Assembly: GCA_037042915.1 (NCBI GenBank)
Contig: CM073203.1
Coordinates: 1,426,001-1,490,000, forward strand
Direction of reading: 5' to 3'
Source of the DNA: Auricularia sp. M13
Lineage: Eukaryota > Basidiomycota > Agaricomycetes > Auriculariales > Auriculariaceae
DNA: 64,000 nt
The position numbers and the translations under genes were made by a program. Under the pieces are notes generated by a model that had not been told where the DNA came from, searched no databases, and was given only the letters and a program-made list of their open reading frames with translations. Shown here piece after piece: positions 19,675-31,020 of the stretch. The number at the start of each line of letters is the position of its first letter. Position 1 is the stretch's first letter.

Positions 19675-20121
19675 AGGCCCCCGGCTTATCCCGATAGCGC
19701 CCTCATCCAAAACTGCACACATGAGGGCACTTTGGAGGTCTCACGTTTCATCCAAAACTCCACACGTGTGGGCCCAAATTGCTGTGATGTCTCATCCAAA
19801 ACTCCACATGAGGGACCCGATTTGGGAGGCCATCACAGCACCTGAACATCATGAGAAAACAGAATTCTCCAACATACTGGACTGAGCTTGTATTGGTTGG
19901 ACAATATGAGTATATTGGTGCCCTCTCATGCAGCATTGACTGGGAAAGGGCTATTGGCAGCAAAATAACAGCCTCCGGACAGCCTCCGGACTTATTGGAG
20001 GCATTCGGGAAGAGCCGAGCTCTCATTCAAAACTCCACACCTGGCGCTGAATTTGGTAGATTATACTCCACACCTGGGCGGCCTTCTGGATGAAGGCTCA
20101 GATGGCATAAGCCAGGGGCCT
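19675..20121. mobile_element. hAT-like MITE, 447 bp
   Basis: The ends are inverted: AGGCCCCCGGCTTAT at the left and ATAAGCCAGGGGCCT at the right (14 of 15 paired). The perfect 8-bp duplication CTGCGGAC points to a hAT transposase. Inside, CATCCAAAACTCCACAC and variants recur at about 19707, 19749, 19795 and 20027, like hAT subterminal repeats. It has no coding capacity and interrupts the FunK1-like gene. Confidence 0.85.
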
Positions 20122-20129
20122 CTGCGGAC
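20122..20129. repeat. 8-bp target site duplication, right (CTGCGGAC)
   Basis: Exact copy of 19667-19674. Confidence 0.9.
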
Positions 20130-20602
20130 CTATTCGGCGGGTTCTTGTCCTTGACCAAAGCTGTTGTCTGACGACGTTGACCGTCCGCATACCATGAATT
20201 GGAAACAGGCGCTGGTATGGCAATTATGTGCGGCTGGGCATTGTTGTACGCATCAGGGTGATGGGACAGGTATGTGCCAGAGTGGTTGACGAATACAATT
20301 TGCTCTTTGTCAGGACATGCAGTACTCATCAGGTTCAAAAGGTTGCATGCGCTTCCCAAGCCAAAAGACGGTCGCTTCACAGCTCGAATACTTGATGAGA
20401 ACCGCGACGCCTCAGTGGATGTACACTGTGGGTCTATCACTTCTGGCCAAAAGAATGCAGTCATGAAGCTCCGCACAGACATTTGAACGCGGTTGTTTCC
20501 ATCGACATTGGACGCTACGCCCGTATCGCATGATGTCGACAAAGATGGCTCTGAGGAGCCTAAACCATCAGAGCGAGCAGTAGTGCGACTCATTGACAGC
20601 AA

Positions 20603-23472
20603 GGCCCTGTAGTGGGAAGGTAATACTATGCCGTCAGGGTTTGGTAGCCTGCGCGGTGGAGTGCGGCACGGTGACAGCAGGGGGGATCAGTACCGAGAGC
20701 TCATAGCATGCGACTCTATCTGTTTTGTCAACAAACAGAGCACCGTGCTCAGGGGAGATTCCCAAACAGTGAACTGCCCGACATGCAATTGGCACATCGG
20801 TTAGGCGCCAGCGCCCAACGCCCACAGCTCGTGCAGTGCAAACGCACAGCATATGATGTAGATGCCAGTGCCCGACCCTCGCCCGCCCGTTCGTGCTTAG
20901 GGCAGTCCCATACAGCGAACTGCCCAACACATCAGCAAATCTGGCTGTGTATTGTAACTCCGTATGACGGCATATAAGGCCGATGTTCCATATGATCCAC
21001 CGCAACATCAGTGATCAGAATCATGGGGCCTTATGTTAGTTGGTCAGCAATTGACAACCTCCATAAGGCTCATAATCTCCCATAAGGATTGTGGCGGTTT
21101 GCATTGTCTTTAATGCTCACTCGAGCTCCCAAGCCATTATGGATGGCCAGGTGGCTCACAGACGTTGGCATTATCTACTCAGGCTTTGCTTGCAGGTAAG
21201 GGTATGTGTCACTACACAACAATGTGCCATATATCACTGGCATAACAGTCTTGCTGGCCACCGTGCACACAGAAATAATGAAATAATAAGCTGTATTGGA
21301 GACGACTATATACACCCCATCTACTGTAATACGACAGTGCACCTCAGCGTCGTACGCGATGGGGGCTGTAGTGCTGGTCGGAACGCAGGCGGGCAGACTC
21401 GATACAGCGTCAGCGTCAATGCACGAAGACGGTGGTCGAGGTACGTACCATATACAGGTAGCCGCTTGCGGTCGGGAGGCGGTGGCCACGACGTTCTCGT
21501 CGGCGCTGTGAGTCAGGAGGCGTTAGTCGGCGGCGCGAGCAGAGAAAGCGCGAAACTAACGGGTTAAACAACAACGGGCCCATGGTACGATGCGCCCGCG
21601 GCTCAAGTCTAAGGGGGAGTGTCAGCGGCGAAGGCGGAAGAAATAGCGCCAAGGTGTGCGCGCACCTGAGATGCTGCACCGTCCGGCGTACAGGAGCGCG
21701 GAAGTGAGTGGAGGGGCAGCTGCACGGCAAAAAAAGAGAAACTCGTCAGCAGGCGCCAGCAGAAACGGTGTAAAACTTACTGTATGGACAGCAACGAACA
21801 GTTTGTACGACCTGAAATGAAAGCGTTAGCATCGTCATTGGAACGGCAGAACGGCACAGCAAGCAGGACTTGCCACCGCGCACTTGACGAGACACGCAGT
21901 CAGTCTCGTCGTGCGTCGCACAGGAACAGGATCTACGGTAATAAATTGGATCAACAAGCGTTGGACATTACAAATAATAGAACTGGCGACCTACCTCTCA
22001 AACACGGTGTCTGACCTGTGCACCGTGCACGGCTCGACATTAACATTTCTCCTGCAGGGCACAACACGTTAGATTATCACGTCAGCATATGTGCTGGACG
22101 TACCAACGGGTTATAACCGACAAACATCTAGCCGGTGCAAAGAAACTGAGCGCGAGAGGCTCAGCCTACCTAAACCGGGCCCTTCAGGCTTAAACACTCT
22201 GGAAATGTTGGATTGGTATGACAAATAATTTTAGCACAATAGGCAGGCCAAGGGCTGCATACCGAGAATGCGAACATGGGAATTGTCTGCTGTCGCTGGT
22301 CATGGTCCCAAAGTCCCAGTACTCAATGCAGAGCACGCATAGTTCATTGCCGCTGCATGTGGGTCAAGGTGTGTGAGGGCGGCTAGTCAGTGCATCTGCG
22401 GGCGCGTTGAGCATCGAGGGGAGAGGGCAAGGTGTGTTTAAACCCCGACTCAACCACCTGGCTGTGCTTGATCAGGTTGCCTCGCCCCAAGCGTTCGCAT
22501 GGCACACAACTGAGAGCCAGCACTCTCTATAAGTACCCCCGGTTCCCTCTCCGCCGAGGTGACATAGTGGCCGACGCGGCCGCGGCGCAGGCGGGAGCAT
22601 GCTCTGCTGCGAGCGGCTCAGCCAGTGTAGTACACACGCACTATCCATCAACACGCTCCCCGTGTCACTCCCCCGTTGCCGCTGCCCGACAAAGCTGCTC
22701 ACGCTCGCGCCGGCGGGTGCAGCACAGCCAAGCTCGTCGACGTCGCGGCGGCGCGTGTTGTCGAGGCGCTGTTCGTTGCAGCTGCCGAGATTACGCATAC
22801 GTCTTCCTCTTCGTCGGCGGTGGTGGGCGCGGTGACGCTCAAGACCGGTGGCATGCTCCTGATGCCCGTCAACGTCGGCCCCGCGTCGCCCGTCCGCCAA
22901 CGTGATCACGCCAGCCCAGGCAGCATCAGCCGTCCGCGCAGCAGGAGCAGCCGCAGCCGCTCCGCCTCCGCCTCCCAGTCCCACCGTATGGGCATCGACC
23001 GCGACACCGAATAGACGTACGACGACGACACGGACGCAGAGAGCAAGCTGGAGTCCGTGCCCGAGCACCCAAGATGCCGGCAAGCATCTCCAGATCGCAG
23101 TGCACATCCCCACCGTCCGGCTCCCTCTCTGCCGCCGTGATGCACAGGCTGAGTAGCTTGCAGCTGAGCGCACTCACACCCGCAGCAAGCCTTGAGCGCG
23201 CCCAGCGCGCGCCCTGGTGGTGGCGGATGCGGCGTAGGTTGGGCTCAGCCTCGCCTTGTTTCTGTCGCCCAGCTCGTGAGCTCTGTTCCTACCGCATGCT
23301 GTGCATGAGTCCCTTCGGCGCATGTTGCGAATTGGAGGGACCATGGACAGCTTCGGGCATGCACTACGAAGCGACCTGACGCTGCCCACACCCTCTCTTG
23401 CTCGAGCTTGCTCAGAGAGGTGTATCACGCCAAAGTAAAACAAACGATAGGTAGAGAAAATGGTATTGCAGA
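20603..23472. other. Long stretch without a supported gene
   Basis: ORFs on both strands are short, overlap and look like shadows of GC-rich sequence, especially 22430-23440. A repeat related to 30235-30330 lies at about 20780-20890. Within 20750-20935 the block CCCANACAG[TC]GAACTGCCC occurs twice. CATAAGG or its complement recurs at 20980-21090. Nothing was identified with confidence. Confidence 0.5.
20780..20890 (+). repeat. Dispersed repeat shared with 30235-30330, copy 1
   Basis: CATGCAATTGGCA followed by GGTTAGGCGCC, ACGCCCACA, CACAGCAT and GCCCGACC in the same order and orientation as at 30235-30330. The copies are diverged. Confidence 0.6.
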
Positions 23473-25328
23473 CTAATCAACATCCTCGATATCCATGTTG
23501 CCAGCTTCTGCTCTAGCCGCTGTCGCCGCTGCCAGTGCTGCTGCTACTGCTGCTGCCGCCGCGTTCTTGCGGCGCTTTGCTGCTGTGTGGAAGTAGTTCA
23601 ACGAGCTCTCCGCGGTCAACACCTGAGCGGGGCCGGCAGGAAAGATCTTGCGATTCCACCACTTGAGCAACTGGGTGACATTGACCTCCTCGTCCGGGTG
23701 GGTCAGTAGGTTGTAAACAGAGCCGTAGAATCCGGTGACGTCTGCAGTTGGGTCTGTGGGAGAGAATGCGCCAGACGCAGATAGAGCGAAGCGAAGCTGC
23801 ATACGGTCAGCGCTCAAGCATACTGTACTCGCCCGACCATAGGTTCAGTCACGGGTCACAGCCCTGACTGAACTGAACCAACTGGCCGTGACGTCACGCA
23901 CATTTGAGCTGCGCGAAGGTCGGCCGCACCGGCGCTTATGGGTGAAAATGGCTCTGAGATGTGGTCGGTGACCTCAAAGGCCGTTCTCAGCCTGCCGCAA
24001 CCTGTAAATACGATGTCCTGTGCCCATAAGCTGCAATTCTACCTCGCTGACATACTTTGAGCAGGCAGTTGTGCGAGAAACCCTCAGTTCAGTCACATCC
24101 CATCTCCGGTTGAACTACTGAACCGACGGCCCATTTGTGTCACGCTGAGATTGACTGAACCTATGGTCGGGCAAGTACAGTATACAATGCAATGAAAACT
24201 CGCCTGAGCCGTGACGTAGGCGATGGAGCCCACGGTGACCTCGTCCATGCCGTGAATGGCGGCGTTACCAGCACACGTGGTCACAGCCTCCTCGATGTTC
24301 TCTTTGTCTGCAGACGATGGTGACGTGAAGATGTGCTTGTAGCACTAATGGAAGATGTTAGATTAGAGACTGAGAAATGCAGAAGCGTACCATGATGAGC
24401 AGAGGGTTCATGAGGAAGCCTTCCCAAGGGTCCCGTTCAAGGAATGAGGGATCGTTGTCGATGTCCTTGTACATGCAGCGCGGCCAGTTGTCTCCTGCGA
24501 CCTTGATCTTGCGGTTGAGGAGCTTGAGGCGATTTCTAATCACCATTGTGAGTTTGAGAACTATCTGGTGGCAAAGCTCACGTACTCTTCAGACCATTGG
24601 AGAGAGGCCGGAGTGAGGAGTTTGGCAGTCAGAGGGTGCTTGTACCCGCGGTCAACCTTCTGCGTGAGGGACTTCTCCTGCACGCCATACTGTCTCTCAA
24701 TCCAGGCGGGAACTCTGGCCTTGATTGAGTTGGTATCGGCTTGCTTGGCCTTTGCGCGGCCGCGGTCGATCTGCGAAGGCGAATGATTAGCAAATGCAAT
24801 GACTTCTAGATATGAGACATATGTGTTCGCAGATGGAGCTTGCCTTGGTCGCATCAGTGAGCGCGTCAGGTGCGGCACTGCGAAGCTTCTTGTACAGTGG
24901 TCGCCACAACGTCACCCAACGACGTTGGCTGTACACCAAAATTATCATCAGCAACCAGGCACAAAAGCAATTGAACGTGCTTACTTTCCCACAAGCAGGT
25001 CCCAGAGCTTCTCATTGCCGTCTTCGTCGTCCTTGAGGTCCTCTTCGAGCTGCATACCCTCCTCCATGATCTTGCCCGTCGGGTCGGTAAAGTTGTGAAT
25101 GCGCGTGTAGCCTCGCCCATAGTGCTCCCAAGGGTTGCCGTTATCCCCAGTGCTAGAATGATATGTATCATAAGAAGCTGGAAGATGTGTATAAAGGAGG
25201 ATGTATCTGACGACGCACCGTTTCGTCTTGCCAGTTTTGGTGAGCTTGGGGGCAATGTTCTTGAGCCGTGCTGGGCGTGGAAGCTCGGGGACATCAACAG
25301 TGCTGGTAGGAGAGGGGTTGCTGGGCAT
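23473..25328 (-). CDS. DUF6698 family protein (seven exons)
   Basis: Exons on the minus strand: 25328-25219, 25152-24985, 24928-24844, 24770-24586, 24535-24391, 24344-24204 and 23796-23473, joining in frame to 385 residues. The product carries the conserved blocks I associate with DUF6698, an uncharacterised family common in Agaricomycetes: YKHPLTAKLLTP, NWPRCMYKDIDND, DPWEGFLMNPLLIM, CYKHIFTSPSSADKEN, AAIHGMDEVTVGSIAY, LRFALS and LLKWWNRKIFP. A long Ala-rich helix and an acidic tail end the protein. Introns 3 and 6 use GC donors (AAG|GCAAGC and CAG|GCGAGT). Intron 6 is 407 nt because it holds a MITE. Function is unknown; the gene diverges from a transposase 290 bp away. Confidence 0.8.
23823..24180. 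mobile_element. 358-bp MITE inside intron 6 of the DUF6698 gene
   Basis: Terminal inverted repeats of 28 bp, CTGTACT[CT]GCCCGACCATAG and onward to TTCAGTC, lie at 23823-23850 and 24153-24180 with one mismatch. TA flanks both ends, consistent with a TA target duplication (Tc1/mariner-like or similar). Further internal GTTCAGTC/GACTGAAC motifs point both ways. Without the element and one TA the intron would be 47 nt, the normal size here. Confidence 0.85.
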
Positions 25329-25618
25329 TTTTGTCGAGGGAGCGTCAATGCGAAGGGTGCTGCAACTCAGTCCATATTGGCCAGGCTTTTATACCCCGTC
25401 TTCGGCTGTTTGCGATGTTTTGGCTGCAAAACAAAAGGCGTAGGATGACCAGAGAGCACGGAGTGATCCGTGGTCTTTGGGGGTCTGCGGACTCTGAGGG
25501 AATGGGTCATCTTGAATCCCAGATTGCCCCCCGCGCGACTTCGGCTCTTTCCGGAAGCGCGTCTCATCGTCGCGTCGTGTAGCGCACGTCCGCTCAACAC
25601 ACGCGTGTACATTCAGAA
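25329..25618. promoter_or_regulatory. Shared divergent promoter region
   Basis: These 290 bp separate the start codons of the DUF6698 gene and the transposase, so they must hold both promoters. TTTTATACCCCG near 25387 is a possible TATA-type site for the minus-strand gene on its complement. Confidence 0.4.
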
Positions 25619-28600
25619 ATGCGCGAGCGGTGTAGATGTGGGAAGAACTACTCCCCTGCCCAGCTGTTACAACACCAGAGGACCTGTGGGCCCCGCAGAA
25701 AGAAGCTACAAGCACTCCTCGACCGCCAGGCTCATAAGGCATCCCGTGACGCAGCATCTACCTCGCGCAACAAGAAGCGGGCTCCAACGCACACTCCTTC
25801 ACTACCTGCAACGCCTTTCAGGTCTTCTGCCCTCGAATCTGACGACTCTGAGCATTTCCCGGTGCGTATCCCACTACCTGCTGCTCGGCGCAGCCATCTC
25901 ACCAAATGAATTAGATCGACACATCTACTGTGCTCAACAACGACACAGAGATAGAGCTTGCTACACAAACAGCGGCTCCGGAGCTTCCATCTGTCCGTCA
26001 TTGCACGCATCACCGTATTCCGCGCAAGTTTAGGGACATCGTTCCCGAGCCTTTGCCTCCTGCTCAGCCTGCAGTATCTGGAATACAGCGTGTTATCCTT
26101 CGCGTCTGTGAGCCATTCAAGACAGCGGCCAACGCTTTTGGACTCTTTCGTGTCTTTCGTCGCCAACCCGAGTCTGATCCGAAACAGCGTACCCTGACTG
26201 CTGAATGTGTGGCACTGTCAGAGCCTGTGCTCTCTGCAGGTTGGGCTCCCTATCCCAATCGCAGCGCCGCATTGTTCAATCACTGGTTTTGGAACGATGG
26301 CCTGGCTAATAAATCTCGGGAAAGCCGCGCTTCGCTGCTCGATGTTATCCTTGACCCTCGCTTCGTGCTCGACGATCTCCGCGGAATCAACAGGACAAAT
26401 TTGGACAAAGAGGTCTCTGGAGACTTGGGTGGCTTTGGAGACGGCTGGCTGGCTGAGACCCTGACCATTAACATCCCTGGCGGCAAGGGGATGCGTGCGG
26501 CCGATGTCCCCGGGTTTCAGTTTCGCCCGATCGTACCATTGCTACGGACTATCCTCAGCACAAGCCCTGGCGTCGAAACGGACTGGTCTTGGACGCCGTC
26601 CACACTCATGCATCGAGCAGCAGACGGGAGTGAGACCCGAGTCTCAGGCGAGGTCTACAACTCTCCCCGAACACAGCGCCTTCACGACGAAGTCCAGCGC
26701 CTACCGCGCGAGGCCGGAGACGAAATGGAGCGACGAGTTGTCTATCTCATGCCCGGCTCAGATGGCACACATCTCGCTCAGTTCGGTAACGCCAGTGAAT
26801 GGCCGGGGTTTCTTGGCATCGGAAACCAGAGCAAGTATGTTCGGACAAAGCGCGACTCGCACGCTATGCACCACTTTGCTTCATTCCCGAAGGTATATCG
26901 CACTGAGCAGTTTCTCGGGCACTCAGCTGACGCCCATGCAGATACCTGACAGCCTGAACGATGAAATCAAGTGCATGAACGTCAAGAAGTCGGCTAAGAA
27001 GCAAATCCTCACTCAATGCCGTCGAGAGTTGATGCACGCAGCCTGGGCCAAGATCATCGATGGTGACTTTCTTCATGCATACAAATACGGCCTTGTCCAC
27101 ACCTGTCAGGACGGCGTCGAGCGACGATTCTTCCCGAGGTTCTTCACGTACACCGCCGACTATCCAGAGAAGTGCACTTCGGGGCGATTTGACGTTTTCT
27201 CTGTCTCACTAACCAAATCCAGGATGCTTATCGCAACACTCCGCGAGAATGGTGAATGCCCGTGCCCGAAGTGCGCCGTCAAGAAAAGCGATGTCCATCT
27301 GGTCGGGTTGGCAACAGACAGGGCAACGCGAATACAGAGTGCACGCGAACACAGCAACACCTGGACTAGAACTATATCTCAGGTCGGCGAATGGATCCGC
27401 AAGGGAGTATGCGGCTTGACTAGTGTTCTTGTCGAGAACAAGCTGAAACTGCATTCGTGGGTTGCTGTCCAGGTGAGGGAGGGGCTGCTCCTGCGCATAC
27501 AGTTCTTACAATCCGCGCAGAACGCTTTCTCGGTGCTGCGAGAGATTGACCCAGGATTCTCCATATTTAAGCTATTCGCGCCCGACCTGCTTCATGAGTT
27601 TGAGATTGGCGTTTGGAAGGCCGTATTAATGCATCTGCTCCGCATCCTCCAGTCTGTCGGCCCCCATCTGCTCGAGGAGATCGATGAGCGGTACGTCTCG
27701 AACTCACATCAGTGAGACCGCGTTACGGCTCACATACTGTGCCATGCAGTTTCCGTCTAACTCCAGTATTTGGGCGATTTTCCATACGACGTTTTGCCAA
27801 CAACGTTTCCGAACTGAAGCAGCTTGGAGCGCATAATTTTGAGGACATTCTGCAGGTCTTGCACATCCATCTCGCATCCGATCGCTCAAGCTGATCCTCC
27901 ATAGTGTGCGATCCCCGTTTTCGAAGGGCTCCTCCCGGAACCGTTTAATACGCTCGTGCTCGACCTCCTTTACACCCTCGCAGAATGGCAGGCACTAGCC
28001 AAGAGCCGAATCCATACCGAGTCGACCTTGAAGGACTTCGAGAAACTAACGTCTCAACTCGGCGACGAGCTGAGGCGCTTTGTCAACGAGGTCTGCCCAA
28101 ACTTCAGTCCGAAGGAGTTGCCGCGCGAGAAGCAGGCGAGGGTCCGACGCGATGCTCGCAAGGGACCTGCGCAGCAGGCGCCGTCCGCGGAACAAGGCCC
28201 AAAGGAGAAGACATTCAATATGAACACCTACAAGACGCACTCGCTGGGCTACTATCCCGCATTCATCCGTGAGTGCGGAACAACCGAGTCTTATTCAACA
28301 CTGTTGGTGAGTGCGCTTTACTGCAACTTCGGCTGATTTTGCTGAGACGGCCTCTCGCAGGTTGAGAACTCCCATCCGGAACTCAAAGCGCGCTACAGGC
28401 GGACGAATAAGCGCAACGCGTCTCGCCAGATGGGAGAAATCGAGCGGATCCAATCCAATACGCGCCACATCATCCATTCGATGGAGGCGACGCGTTTATC
28501 GGCGACTGAGCAAGGCGTTGACGAAGATGGGATCCTGCCCACTGCTGAGGAGCATATCACCATCAGCAAACGGCAGCGTCCTTGCGAAGCTTATGATATC

Positions 28601-29654
28601 GGCGACTGGTGTGACCAACATGCGTCCGATCGCGCAGTGAAGGTCAGCAGTCAGCTTGCACGGTCGTGAAAGCTGAGCGGACGGACCAGGACTTTGACGA
28701 CAAGCTGCGGGATCATCTACTCAATAGGCTGCGCCTGGTCGGATTCGACGGCGATGAGACTACTTATGACACTCGCGCCCGTCTTGAACTCGATATCGAC
28801 CAGAACCGCATGTATCCGCACAAAACCATGGGCGTCAGTTACACGACATACGACGTAAGGCGCGGGCAGGATATCATTCACGTCGGCACGGATCGTGTCG
28901 ATATCATGCTACGTTCCTGCGAGGACGGACCGCCGGCACACCCGTTCTGGTACGCACGCGTGCTCGGCATATACCATGCAAGCGTGCGCGACATTGGGCC
29001 GCAAACGAAGACGCGGGAATTTAAGCCCATGTTCTTCTTGCATGTGCGATGGTTCGCGCGCGACAGTGACGGCTTGGAGGCGGCGAAGCGGCTGACGCGG
29101 GTCGGCTGGGACAAGGCGAACGAATACGGCTTCGTGGACCCAGACCGAGTCCTGCGCGCGTGCCATATCGTCCCGGCGTTTGCGCGCGACAAGCCTCGGC
29201 GCTCGCTCATGCTGCGCCAGGTAGTACCAGATTATCACTGGTACTACGTGATGCGGTACGTTTTATAACACCAGCAGCCAGGCGTTTACTGAGCGACACG
29301 GTTGCCAGCTGGTCCGATCGAGACCTTTTCCACAGGTCGAGGGGACGCGCCATTGGCCACATCGAGGCCGAGCAAATCGCAAAACCCGACGATGCGGTAC
29401 CGGCGACGCAGGCCAACGCCGGCGTTCTGTTTTATGAGGATGCTGAGCAGGATCGCGGTGACGCGAACGATGACGAGGCTGCAGGGGACGACGACGAGGA
29501 AGACGAGGCAGCCGATGCAGATGTCGACGACGATGACCCCATGGAACTCGACGAGCCTGATGAGGACGAGGACGAGCTATCGGATCCCAGCGACACGGAC
29601 TCGCAAAACCTGGCCATGACAGACGATGAACGAGATCTCGATTTTTTCGATTAG
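25619..29654 (+). CDS. Plavaka-type (CACTA superfamily) transposase, ten exons, apparently intact
   Basis: Exons: 25619-25861, 25915-26892, 26942-27171, 27223-27472, 27521-27690, 27750-27855, 27905-28306, 28361-28642, 28690-29255 and 29309-29654; all nine introns are 47-59 nt with GT-AG ends, and the joined frame is open for 1190 residues. The N-terminus has a Cys/His finger (C5, C7, H19, C23). Family blocks follow: PRKFRDIVPEPLPP, LMPGSDGTHLAQFGNASEWP, RRELMHAAWAKIIDGDFLHAY, FFPRFFTYTADYPEK, CPCPKC, FAPDLLHEFEIGVWKAV, FGRFSIRRFANNVSELK, CAIPVFEGLLPE and FNMNTYKTHSLG. The Asp of SDGTHL and of PDLLHEFE probably belong to the DDE/D catalytic core. The C-terminus is very acidic. It would cut and paste its own element; the terminal repeats were not found. 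Confidence 0.85.
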
Positions 29655-31020
29655 AATCTATATAGTAAGACACTGAGGTGCTGTCAGACAGCCGGAAATG
29701 GGAGCGGCAAGGGCAAGAGGCGTACTGTGACAGTAATGATGACACTGGCAAGCCAGTCGAAAGCCTGAGGTAGCAGTCGAAGCGGAATGCGCACAGCCGG
29801 CGGGCTGCACGTATATTGCGTCCACGGCGCGCAGCACTCCGCCCCGACTACTACAGGCTTCGACAGTTCGTGTAGCCGCGGCCGAGCGCAGTCATGGCGG
29901 CTTGCGGCGCGTCGAGTGGAAGGAGAAGAACGACAGTACTGCTCCCGCCACTGCCCACCTCCGCTGCATTAGTACCGGCATTGACAAGGCCGGTGGAGAG
30001 CCATAGGGCAATATGACCGACCCTGTGTATTCTGGGTTAATTATGTGAGGGCATGGTCAACCCGTATGCCCTTATGGCATGCTCGCATTTATTGCAGGGA
30101 CAATATGGGTGAGCCGCTAGCCTTTTGACGCTCACAGATGGCCTTGCAAAGCCTTGCGAACAGCCGGAACAATCGCGCCGAACTTGTGAGCTCCGCACGG
30201 CTTTAAGTTCTTCGGCCGGATTCCGTGATGCATGCAATTGGCATCCGCAGCGATTAGGCGCCGGCACCCGACGCCCACATCTGGGCAGACCATGCACAGC
30301 ATTTAGACGCCGTCGCCCGACGCCCGCTCGCTCGCTCGCTCGGACCGGCACGACCCCAACGACCCATGCACATTCTTTCAGTTCCAGTCCAAGGTTATTC
30401 CAACCAGCCAGCAGGGCCAAAACGACCGTTCAAACCGCACTTGATTCATTTCGATTCCAGGGGGAGCAGAGCCAGGGCGAAGATGTGGGAATGGGGAGTG
30501 AGATGGTGGGGGACGGGGAGGCTATATGACATACACTCGAGAGCCAGAGCCAGAGACCGGAAAAAAAGGAGGACGAGACAGACAGACAAACAAAACAAAA
30601 AACATAATACTGTAGTATCCTAGAGTTTTGGAGGGCGGAACACGACAGCGGGAAAGGCATGATATGATGTAGACGATAGCACGATGGATGAGTATGAGTA
30701 TGACGACGACACTGTGACTAGATGAAGAGGGAAGATAGGAGAAAACACTGGGAGATGGGAAAACACTGGGGAGATGGGCGATGAGTGGGGGAGGGGGCGC
30801 CTGCCGGGCGGTGGGCGGCACGAGACTGGAAGACGAAGGCAGAAGGCGGCGAGTGGGGGGACGGCAGGGCGCGGGTGGTGGTGGTGGTGGTATGGGCGCG
30901 CAGCGCGGGCCTGCGGCAAAGGCGGGAGCGATGGATGAAAGGAGGACATAGATGGAGCTGGCATAACGGACGAGAGACGAGACGAGAGGAAATGGTTTCG
31001 GTTTCTTCAAGTTGCACGAC
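29655..31020. other. Intergenic, repeat-containing
   Basis: No supported gene. 30235-30330 is the partner of the repeat at 20780-20890. GC-rich, G-run and (CTCG)n-like tracts at 30325-30345 and 30780-30900 generate many spurious ORFs. Confidence 0.5.
30235..30330 (+). repeat. Dispersed repeat shared with 20780-20890, copy 2
   Basis: CATGCAATTGGCA, GATTAGGCGCC, ACGCCCACA, CACAGCAT and GCCCGACG occur in the same order as in copy 1. Confidence 0.6.

Larger units (their letters stand above)
19113..20602 (-). pseudogene. FunK1-like protein kinase fragment, split by a MITE
   Basis: Two minus-strand ORFs flank the 447-bp element at 19675-20121. Upstream (20602-20122) has TTALVKDKNPPNRS; downstream (19666 on) has AWHHVLSTILVDKSVDKRY, DLATDCLGSL, and a later CPLAIIKDSYPTLDQVDYSESA. 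These resemble the pre-kinase region and first kinase strand (VIKD lysine) of the fungal FunK1 family. Removing the element with one copy of its 8-bp duplication leaves the two halves in the same frame. The kinase core downstream of SESA is absent: the reading runs straight into the upstream region of the epimerase remnant. Family assignment is from memory of motifs only. Confidence 0.55.

Noticed and set aside
20600-20622. CACTA-type terminus (CACTACAGGG on the minus strand)
   Set aside because: No inverted partner found at a plausible distance; it lies at the start of the kinase-like ORF.
22430-23443. Overlapping ORFs of 80-230 codons on both strands
   Set aside because: GC-rich composition opens several frames at once; none shows a domain, consistent splice sites or typical codon usage.
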